From: Opitutales bacterium
GTDB taxonomy: Bacteria > Verrucomicrobiota > Verrucomicrobiia > Opitutales > Oceanipulchritudinaceae
Assembly: GCA_020831525.1 (NCBI GenBank)
Contig: JAFIGH010000039.1
Location: forward strand, 1 to 41,928
Length of the DNA: 41,928 bases
Direction of reading: 5' to 3'
This document shows, piece by piece, positions 1 through 6,380 of this stretch. The translations under genes were made by a program, and so were the position numbers. Under the pieces are notes generated by a model. That model saw nothing but the letters and a program-made list of their open reading frames with translations, was not told the origin of the DNA and did not search any database. Each line of letters starts with the position of its first letter. Position 1 is the stretch's first letter.

Positions 1-460
1 GCAGCGAGAAGCGCTGCTTCAAAATCTTCACGAACATCGGCAGCGACCCCATCCGGCCCAGCAGCAGCGCGCGCATCGCCTCTCGCTCCTCCGCCGTGCC
101 ACGCTCCAAGGCACCCCGGATCCCCGCCAGCGACAACGGCTGACGCCCCCGCGACGCCGGCGCGCCGTAGAGCAGACCCGCCCGCCGCAGCAGCTCCGCG
201 TCGTCGATCTCACCAAGCTCCCCCGGCACGCGCACCAGCAGATGGAAATGGTTCTCCATGAAGCAGTACGTCAGCACCTCCACCCCGCAGAATCCCGCAA
301 CGCGCCCGAGCAACTCACGGAACGCCTCCCGCCGCGTGTCCGTCAGCAGCCGCGCCCGGCCGTTGGTCCGGCTCACCACATGGTAATACCCGTCGCACCC
401 CGCCGGCGCACACGCCCGCGGCAACCGCCGCACCTTCCCCGGCACACGACGCGCCACCAC
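1..460 (-). CDS. REP-associated tyrosine transposase (RAYT), 3' end cut by window
   Basis: This is a Y1_Tnp (IS200/IS605-like HUH) transposase of the REP-associated type, which cuts and joins single-stranded DNA at REP-like hairpins. Translated on the minus strand it shows YYHVVSRTNGRARLL, then VEVLTYCFMENHFHLLVRVP with the HUH pair HFH, then the conserved GRMGSLPMFVKILKQRFSL. The nucleophilic Tyr should lie just past the window edge. It resembles the intact copy at 28756 but belongs to a different subfamily. The start is uncertain. The only ordinary start in the reading frame is GTG at 460, whereas a good ribosome site (aaggagg) precedes an ATG at 528 in another frame that stops at 373. Either GTG is used or the N-terminal part carries a frameshift. 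Confidence 0.8.
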   Translation of the reverse strand, partial: MVARRVPGKVRRLPRACAPAGCDGYYHVVSRTNGRARLLTDTRREAFRELLGRVAGFCGVEVLTYCFMENHFHLLVRVPGELGEIDDAELLRRAGLLYGAPASRGRQPLSLAGIRGALERGTAEEREAMRALLLGRMGSLPMFVKILKQRFSL

Positions 461-559
461 CGGATTCGGCGGTGGCGCTTCCGCCGCTGACGGCGTCGGC
501 TCATACCACTCCTTCCTTTTCCACTCATGGCCTGGCCCCTCCTTGCACGCTTCTTCCAG

Positions 560-640
560 TCTGTCAACTTTTATTAACGTTGTTTATAATATTTCGGATT
601 GACCGATTCGCCGGTCTGTCAATGTAAAGTAACGTTGTTT
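560..640. repeat. Split direct repeat, two 26-base copies 55 bases apart
   Basis: The copies lie at 560-585 and 615-640. Each reads TCTGTCAA, seven variable bases, then TAACGTTGTTT, so 19 of 26 positions match with all differences in the centre. Read on the minus strand each holds AACGTTA-N7-TTGACAGAC. They sit in a low-GC spacer between the left transposase and the gene at 678. They could be promoter or operator duplications, or transposase-associated ends. Confidence 0.6.
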
Positions 641-654
641 TTTAGCTCTGCGAC

Positions 655-660
655 TTGACA
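655..660 (+). promoter_or_regulatory. Possible -35 hexamer TTGACA
   Basis: A perfect TTGACA lies 17 bases before the proposed TTG start at 678. If it is a real -35 element, transcription would begin inside the first codons assigned to that gene and the true start would be downstream (ATG at 774). No convincing -10 was seen, so this is weak. Confidence 0.25.
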
Positions 661-677
661 TAAAAAAGCACACACAC

Positions 678-2105
678 TTGAACGAACTCTTCTTCGATGA
701 AAATGCGCGCCATCTGTACGTTAGCGGGCCGGATGTCTTGTCCCTTTCTTTCTCGATCCCCCACCCCCTACTGATGGCAGGCTCCGGATTTTCAGGTTCT
801 GGCCTAGCTGACGACGGACCCTTACCGATCGACCTTCTCTATTCCCAAAGGATGCGGTCGTTCTATGAGCAGGCGCAGATATCCGTTGAGGCGATCTGGC
901 CTGGAATGGAACTCGGCCCGGTTTGCCTTTTCAGGAGGGGCGGGCCTGCGTTTCTTTTCAACCACCCGCACCCTCCCGAATCCTTCCGTGAAATCGGTGA
1001 GAACTTGTTCGTGGGTTCGCAACGGGAGTGGCAACTGCTCGGGGCCACGCAGGTGCCTGTAGAAGGTGTTCTCACTGCCATAGTTGATTATGGGAGGGAA
1101 GACTACGGCTCACCGGATGAAGTCTTCGCAGTGTTGTTTCATGAGTTGCACCATGTCTATCAACGCAATTCCATCAGAAACGTCGCTCACGACAACCCCG
1201 CTGTTTTGCTCAGATATCCGGAAGACCCTCGAAACGATGCGATCAAGCTCCTCGAGCATCGGTATCTATACCAAATGTGTTTTCCTGAGAACGATACCGA
1301 TTTCAGGAACAGTCTCGACTTATTCCACCGATGCCGGGAAGAGCGAAAATCGATAATCGGTGATTACATCGAATATGAAATGACGGTGGAGAACTTTGAA
1401 GGTCCGGCATTTTACTGTGAGTATGAATTTTTCAAGATCCACGCCAAATTGCCTCAAGCGCAAAAGGAAGACTACTCCCATCGGCATTTTTTCGGTGTAT
1501 TGACAACCCCCTACTATGGTCGAAACCGGCTTAGAATGCGCCATCTTGGCTCGGGTATGGCCTTTTGCCTGATTCTCGACAGAAACTCGCGGGACTGGAA
1601 AACCGAGTATTACAGAAGCGGGATGCATCTCCGTGACTTTTTCGTAAAGAAACTGAATCCTGGAGTCGCGATTCTTCCTGATCTGACTAGCTATGAGGCC
1701 GTGAGTGCTTACCATACCAACCGGGTGATCGCCGCGCGGCAAAAGAAATACGCGGAGTTTGGTGAGCAAGTCGGCGTGGAAGTCGTTCTCGAATTCGCAG
1801 CAATGCCGGATTTTCGCGGATTCGACCCGATGCATGCCGAGGCGATTGATGAACAGACAGTCGTTCATCCCACACTCCTTCGGCTCGGCAAAGGTGACAA
1901 TCACCTCTTCTTCTCCGGCCACCCAGTGGTGACCTACATAGTTCACGAAATTTGGCAGGTGCGGAAGGTAAGGTTCTTTGTAAGCAATGCGGCATGTGTG
2001 ATCAGTGGAGGAGGTCTTGCGATTTCGATTCCAGGGGTCGATCTGGAATGGACGGGCGAAGTCGTCGAAAGCAATGCAAAGCTACTCTATTTTCGTGCCC
2101 GATAA
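678..2105 (+). CDS. Unrecognised protein with an HELHH zincin-type motif
   Basis: I do not recognise the family. The 475-residue product has no signal peptide or membrane helix. It contains FAVLFHELHHVYQ, in which H155, E156 and H159 fit the HExxH zinc-protease motif; E193 in LLEHRYL is a possible third ligand. The C-terminal third looks beta-rich and ends LLYFRAR. A soluble metallopeptidase is an inference from the motif only. The start is TTG with no clear ribosome site; ATG at 774 is the first ATG in frame. Base use differs from the rest of the window: 25 of 60 bases at 1261-1320 are G or C, against 38 of 60 at 7021-7080 in leuA. Together with the adjacent transposase this suggests horizontal acquisition. 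Confidence 0.75.
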   Translation: MNELFFDENARHLYVSGPDVLSLSFSIPHPLLMAGSGFSGSGLADDGPLPIDLLYSQRMRSFYEQAQISVEAIWPGMELGPVCLFRRGGPAFLFNHPHPPESFREIGENLFVGSQREWQLLGATQVPVEGVLTAIVDYGREDYGSPDEVFAVLFHELHHVYQRNSIRNVAHDNPAVLLRYPEDPRNDAIKLLEHRYLYQMCFPENDTDFRNSLDLFHRCREERKSIIGDYIEYEMTVENFEGPAFYCEYEFFKIHAKLPQAQKEDYSHRHFFGVLTTPYYGRNRLRMRHLGSGMAFCLILDRNSRDWKTEYYRSGMHLRDFFVKKLNPGVAILPDLTSYEAVSAYHTNRVIAARQKKYAEFGEQVGVEVVLEFAAMPDFRGFDPMHAEAIDEQTVVHPTLLRLGKGDNHLFFSGHPVVTYIVHEIWQVRKVRFFVSNAACVISGGGLAISIPGVDLEWTGEVVESNAKLLYFRAR

Positions 2106-2338
2106 GGCGGATTCCCGGTCATTCCCATCCGTTCCCTTCGCGCCGCTCCGGGTGCCAGGATGGCCCCCTTCTACATCCGCTGCCTCTCCCCTGCCCCCCC
2201 CCGTCGATGTCGCCCGCGCCATTCACACCCCTGCCGTTGCCCGGGTCCGTAGCGAAAGTTCCGCAAACCTTCGGTGGACAGCCCGCTTTGGGCGCGGCAT
2301 GCTTTCTCTTCGCGCCCTTCGGGGCGCGGGGTCCGGCG
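2106..2338. other. Spacer between convergent genes with a TTCG-loop hairpin
   Basis: No gene is seen. A perfect stem lies at 2311-2317 (CGCGCCC) and 2322-2328 (GGGCGCG) with loop TTCG, ten bases past the htrA-like stop codon. There is no T run on either side, so it may act as an RNA 3'-end stabiliser rather than a classic terminator. Confidence 0.4.
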
Positions 2339-3478
2339 TCAGCGCGCGGGGACGAGGCGTGGCAAGCTGGCGTCGCTCTCCTCGAGGTCTTCGTCGGTGG
2401 CTTCCTCGGTCTGGACGGGGCTGACGGGCTGGAAGAGGTCGTCGCCGGGGAGGGGGCGGACGATTTCGAGGGGCTCGTCGTCCGGGCGTTTGGCGATCCG
2501 CACGTTGACCTCACGGTTCTCGCCGTCGCGGGCGACGCGCACTTGCACATACTGGCCGACGCGCGTGTAGAACATGGCGTTGCGCAAGTCGTCGAGGGAA
2601 CGGATGGTGTAGTCGCCGATCCGGCGGAGGACGTCGCCGGGGAGCAGGCCGGCCTCGCGCGCCGGGTTGTCGGTGATGGCGGCGATAATGATGCGCGAGC
2701 CGTCGCTGACGGAGCTTTCCTCGCGCACCTCGAAGCCGATCCAACCGCGCGTGACCTCCCCGGCGGCGAGCAGGTCTTCGCGGATGCGGAGGACGGCGCG
2801 CGCCGGGATAATATAGGTGGCCCCCACTTCGGGAACGGAGACGACATTCACACCGAGGAGTCGACCGTTGAGGTCTAGGTAGGCAGAGCCGCCGTCGCCG
2901 GGAGAGCCTGCCACGGAAGTGCGCAGGTATTTGCAGGGGAAGAGGCGACCGCCGAACCGGCTCTCGAACCCTGTGATCATACCCAGCTCCGGGGTGGGTT
3001 CGAATTCGAGGGGCATGCTCAGCCGGACGAGCAGGGTGCCGACCGGCGGCATGTCGGTGGTGTCGACGAGGGAGAGAAAGCGGAAGTTGCGCGGGAGGGT
3101 GTTGAGGCGCAGAAGCCCGATGTTGGCCACGGGATCGACCCCCACAACATCGGCGGAGTAAGAGACACCGTCGTGCTCGGCCCAAACGCGGATGGGTTTG
3201 CCCTCACGCAGCGGATTCTGCACGATATTGGTGTTGGTGACAACGTAGCCCTCGCGGCTGATGAAAAATCCGGTGCCGATAAACACCTGCGGGGTGTCCT
3301 CGTCCTCCATCGCCTCGTAGACCGCCTTGACCCGCACGAGGGCGGAGCGGTTTTCCTCGTAGATTTCAACGATCCGCCTCTGGAGGCTGAGGAAGTCGCT
3401 GCCGGCAGCCTGTGCCGCGAGCGAGGCGAGGATCAGAGCGACGACAAACCGGCGCCATCGGATGCACAGCGTCGTCAT
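2339..3478 (-). CDS. HtrA/DegP-like protein, trypsin fold plus PDZ, catalytic residues lost
   Basis: This 379-residue protein has an N-terminal signal peptide (about residues 11-26, ending AAQAAGS), a trypsin-like domain (about 45-235) and one PDZ domain (about 243-330). Active HtrA proteases carry VTNxH, D(I/L)A and GNSGG. Here the matching positions read VTNTN (N84 for His), ANIGLL (N119 for Asp) and GDGGS (G196 for Ser). All three are changed, so it is predicted to be a periplasmic pseudoprotease that binds peptides or misfolded proteins without cutting them. It is the last gene of a sigma factor / putative anti-sigma / htrA-like set, 15 bases after the anti-sigma gene. A stress-sensing or chaperone role is inferred. 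The family assignment is secure; the loss of activity is inferred from sequence. Confidence 0.88.
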   Translation of the reverse strand: MTTLCIRWRRFVVALILASLAAQAAGSDFLSLQRRIVEIYEENRSALVRVKAVYEAMEDEDTPQVFIGTGFFISREGYVVTNTNIVQNPLREGKPIRVWAEHDGVSYSADVVGVDPVANIGLLRLNTLPRNFRFLSLVDTTDMPPVGTLLVRLSMPLEFEPTPELGMITGFESRFGGRLFPCKYLRTSVAGSPGDGGSAYLDLNGRLLGVNVVSVPEVGATYIIPARAVLRIREDLLAAGEVTRGWIGFEVREESSVSDGSRIIIAAITDNPAREAGLLPGDVLRRIGDYTIRSLDDLRNAMFYTRVGQYVQVRVARDGENREVNVRIAKRPDDEPLEIVRPLPGDDLFQPVSPVQTEEATDEDLEESDASLPRLVPAR

Positions 3479-3493
3479 GTGTGCCGGTCCGGA

Positions 3494-4075
3494 TCAGAAG
3501 TGCCGCATGCGCGCGGAGCTGGCTGTGCCCACGCGGGATGCCGCCTCCGCGATGGGTTCGGCCACATAATGGACGGCACCGTCACGCGCGACCGAATGGA
3601 TGGACGGCGTGTAGAGCACTTTGCGGTAGTGCGTCCGCTCGGAGGACATCGAAATCGTCTCGTCGACAAACCGGTTGCGCGCCGGAGAATCACCGGAGAA
3701 CGCCTCCGCCGAAACCACGTTTTCGCGGGCCGAAGCCATCGCGAACTCGAGGGCGGAAGCGGGTGCGAACTCAAGCTCCGCCGCCATCGGGGAGGCAGCT
3801 GCCGCAGCCGCGGGCGCATCGCCCGTGCGTCCGGGATCGGCGAGGACAAAGAACGCGAGGTATGCCGCCGCCGCCGTCGGTGCTAAAACATAAACCGCGC
3901 GGCGCAGTGACCGCGCCCAAACGGCCCACGGGGACGGGCGTTCCACCAGCTTCTGCAACCGCCGGGTGTGCAATGCCTTGTCGAACGAGTCCCAGAATTC
4001 CGGCGATGGTTGCTCGGCGCGCTTCAATTGAAGGAGCTTCTCGAGCGTTACGGGTGACGGATCTTTTTTCGGCAT
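3494..4075 (-). CDS. Putative anti-sigma factor, single-pass membrane protein
   Basis: The 193-residue product has a charged, helical N-terminal part (LEKLLQLKRAEQPSPEFW then RRLQKL) expected in the cytoplasm. One membrane helix lies at about residues 60-79 (VYVLAPTAAAAYLAFFVLA), followed by an Ala-rich exported part of about 110 residues. No zinc-binding HxxxCxxC motif is present, so it is not a ZAS-type anti-sigma factor. The role is inferred from topology and position: it lies 15 bases after the ECF sigma gene and before an HtrA-like gene, the order seen in rpoE-rseA-type operons. An unrelated membrane-anchored protein is possible. Confidence 0.6.
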   Translation of the reverse strand: MPKKDPSPVTLEKLLQLKRAEQPSPEFWDSFDKALHTRRLQKLVERPSPWAVWARSLRRAVYVLAPTAAAAYLAFFVLADPGRTGDAPAAAAAASPMAAELEFAPASALEFAMASARENVVSAEAFSGDSPARNRFVDETISMSSERTHYRKVLYTPSIHSVARDGAVHYVAEPIAEAASRVGTASSARMRHF

Positions 4076-4090
4076 GCGGAGAAAATTGAA

Positions 4091-4732
4091 TTAACGGATG
4101 TAGTCCTGAAGGTAGGACTGCAGTTGCTGCTTCGCGTAGTGCAACCGGGACCGAACCGTCCCGACCGAACAATTCATGATCTCGGAGATCTCCTGATGAC
4201 TCAGGCCTTCGATCTCAAAAAGCACGACCACAGTCCTATGTTTGGGAGACAGTTTCTGCAGGGCCTCGTTCAATCTTTCCTGCAGCTCCCGGACGAGCGC
4301 TCCCTTTTCCGTGCGGGTCTTCACGGAAAGAGCCTCAATGATCTCGCTGCTGCTCGCCTCGTCGTTGATGTTCTCCAAACTGAAGAAACGGCGGAGGCGG
4401 TTCTTCTTCAGCTGGCTGAGGGTGGTATTGACCGCGATGCGGTAAAGCCAAGTGAAAAAGGAGGATTTGCCCCGGAACCGCCCGATGGAGGAAAAGGCCT
4501 TGATGAAGGCATCCTGCGTAAGATCGGCAGCGTCCTCGCGGTTGGAGGTGAGATTGTAGATGATGGAGAACAGCCGTTCGCGGTATTTCACCACGAGACG
4601 GTCAAAGGCGGCCACGTCGCCGCCCTGCACGCGCTGAACGAGGACGGCGTCCTCGCTGGCTTCCGACCGCACCGGGCTATCCGCCGCGGCCGTTGTCGTC
4701 AGCTGTTCTGTCGCTGTTTGTGTGAGCGCCAT
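4091..4732 (-). CDS. ECF-family RNA polymerase sigma factor
   Basis: This 213-residue sigma-70 family factor directs RNA polymerase to a special promoter set. Region 2 covers about residues 40-110, with YRERLFSIIYNLTSN, the DAADLTQDAFIKAF helix and SFFTWLYRIAVN. Region 4 covers about 155-205, with the helix-turn-helix HQEISEIMNCSVGTVRSRLHYA. There is no region 1 or 3, as is usual for ECF factors. ATG at 4732 was chosen because conserved sequence begins soon after it; the frame stays open upstream to 5011 but would overlap coaC. A one-helix protein and an HtrA-like protein follow, consistent with envelope-stress control. No clear promoter was found in the 145-base gap before it. Confidence 0.9.
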   Translation of the reverse strand: MALTQTATEQLTTTAAADSPVRSEASEDAVLVQRVQGGDVAAFDRLVVKYRERLFSIIYNLTSNREDAADLTQDAFIKAFSSIGRFRGKSSFFTWLYRIAVNTTLSQLKKNRLRRFFSLENINDEASSSEIIEALSVKTRTEKGALVRELQERLNEALQKLSPKHRTVVVLFEIEGLSHQEISEIMNCSVGTVRSRLHYAKQQLQSYLQDYIR

Positions 4733-4877
4733 AATTTGGTTAAAGCAGTGGGATTGTGAATGGTAAGATGCCCCCTTCCATTGCCCGAGGCAACGAAAAT
4801 CCGCCATTGCCGATTGGCTGTCCGGGAAACACCCGCGTTTTAGTCGAACACCCCTTATGAGGACCTTCGCCCGCGGA

Positions 4878-5441
4878 TTATTCCGGCGCTTCCGCGAGGA
4901 CCCGTCCAGCCGCCGCAACCACGTCGTCGACGAGCGCCAGTTTGCCGCGGCCCTCGTAGCCGCAGGCCAGCATGCCCGCCGCGGGATCGACGACGGTGTG
5001 CCCGCGCTCACTAAGGACGCGGAGATTCGCCGCCGTGGCGGGGTGTTCGAGCATTTTTGTGTTCATGGCAGGGGCGAGGACGACGGGCGCACGCGTGGCG
5101 AGGTAGATGCAGGCAAGCAGGTCGTCGGCAAGGCCGTGCGCGAAGCGGGCGAGGCAATTCGCCGTGGCGGGCGCAACAAGAAGGAGGTCGGCGCGGTCGG
5201 CAAGGTCGATGTGCCCCGGCTGCCACCCCTTTTCCTCCTCCCACAGATCCACCGCCACCGGGTTGCGGCTCAGCGTCTGGAGGGTCATCGGCGCAATGAA
5301 ACGCGCCGCCGCCGCCGTCATGACGACATGCACGGCGGCACCCCGGCGCACCAACTCGCCCGTAATATCCGCCGCCTTGTAAGCCGCGATGGACCCCGTC
5401 ACCCCGAGAACGACTGTTTTGCCGGCGAAGGGAGCGCTCAT
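4878..5441 (-). CDS. coaC: Phosphopantothenoylcysteine decarboxylase (stand-alone CoaC)
   Basis: CoaC is an FMN flavoprotein that decarboxylates phosphopantothenoylcysteine to phosphopantetheine in coenzyme A synthesis. The 187-residue product has the N-terminal VTGSIAAYK flavin-binding segment, GHIDLADRAD with the active-site His (H77), the PAMNTKM motif (124-130) and the substrate-recognition segment MLACGYEGRGK with its conserved Cys (C160). The length fits the decarboxylase alone; the CoaB synthetase half, usually fused in bacterial CoaBC (about 400 residues), is absent here. ATG at 5441 overlaps the stop of the upstream RDD gene as ATGA, which suggests translational coupling. Confidence 0.9.
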   Translation of the reverse strand: MSAPFAGKTVVLGVTGSIAAYKAADITGELVRRGAAVHVVMTAAAARFIAPMTLQTLSRNPVAVDLWEEEKGWQPGHIDLADRADLLLVAPATANCLARFAHGLADDLLACIYLATRAPVVLAPAMNTKMLEHPATAANLRVLSERGHTVVDPAAGMLACGYEGRGKLALVDDVVAAAGRVLAEAPE

Positions 5442-6013
5442 TTTTTCCGCTCCACGACAAAGGTTTGCGCGAGGAGGTCGTGCACGCCGCGCTTGCGCGG
5501 GTGGAAGGCCACCCAGACCACCGTAACCACCCAGACGACCCACAGGACGTTGGAGAGTATCCCGGCCGTCTGATAGCGCTCCGTGATCTTGGCGATCTCC
5601 TCCGCGCGCGAGAAGTCGAGGGGGTTGAGCCCCGCCTCCTTCAGGTGCACCCCGATCACCATGCCGGGGATGCCGGGCAGGATGTAGAAGAAATTACGCA
5701 ACGCCGCCGTGGGCACGCCCACAACCCCGCCCTCCGCATCCATCACGCGCAGACCGAGGGCTAACTTGCCCACCGACGCCCCGAAAATCCCCTCCATCAC
5801 CGGCTTGTAGAGCATCGCCGTGATCGACAGGATGAGGTAGAGCACGGCACCCGGCAGAAAGAGCGTGAGTATGTAAACCGGTAGCAGGACAACAAAATCC
5901 ACCACGAGCGCGCCGACGCGCAGCCAGAAACCCGCCGGCTTCGTCGCGTCGATGCGGAACATATTGCCGCGCCCCAGCTCGCTGTGCGGGATATTGTCGG
6001 GATCGTATTTCAT
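5438..6013 (-). CDS. RDD family membrane protein
   Basis: The product is about 191 residues. It has a hydrophilic N-terminus (DPDNIPHSELG), the RDD-type helix FWLRVGALVVDFVVLLPVY, a second hydrophobic segment, the conserved GIFGASVGKLALGLRV, and a third helix (VLWVVWVVTVVWVAF) ending in the typical KRGVHDLLAQTFVV. RDD proteins are poorly understood inner-membrane proteins; some are linked to ion transport or envelope functions, so no reaction is assigned. The start is uncertain between ATG at 6013 and ATG at 6025, neither with a clear ribosome site. It overlaps coaC by four bases. Confidence 0.85.
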   Translation of the reverse strand: MKYDPDNIPHSELGRGNMFRIDATKPAGFWLRVGALVVDFVVLLPVYILTLFLPGAVLYLILSITAMLYKPVMEGIFGASVGKLALGLRVMDAEGGVVGVPTAALRNFFYILPGIPGMVIGVHLKEAGLNPLDFSRAEEIAKITERYQTAGILSNVLWVVWVVTVVWVAFHPRKRGVHDLLAQTFVVERKK

Positions 6014-6380
6014 CGGATGGATCATTCGGAAAACTGGGGCGGCATGTTGCACGAGCGGACCGCTTATGCAAAGCGCGAAACGCAGCCGTTCTTGACATCC
6101 GCGGACGGGTAGACTCAACTCACCACTGAAATGGACCACTTCCGAGCCAACGGACACCATATCCCTGTCCCGGCGGGCGCGCGCCGCGCCCCGTCGTTCC
6201 TGCTCCGCGGTCTTCTTTCCCTTCTCCCCGTGTAGGGGAGTCTATCGAGCGCATTCCGCGGGCAGACGCACCCGCGCATCACCCCCTTATCGTTTCCGGC
6301 CCCCGCGCGGCCCCGATTCGCTCTTGCCCCGGCCTCCGCCGTGTCTACGTCTCTTAACCTTCACCAAACCATTGCCAGCC
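6014..6380. other. Divergent spacer between the RDD gene and leuA
   Basis: No gene is supported. A TTGACA lies at 6092-6097 on the plus strand, far upstream of leuA. A small perfect hairpin lies at 6224-6240 (CTCCCC, loop GTGTA, GGGGAG) in the probable leuA leader, with no T run after it. Pyrimidine-rich sequence surrounds it. No leader peptide rich in leucine codons was found, so classic leucine attenuation is not supported. Confidence 0.35.

Noticed and set aside
6224-6240. Hairpin before leuA as a riboswitch or attenuator
   Set aside because: Only a six-pair stem, no T run, and no leucine-rich leader peptide nearby.
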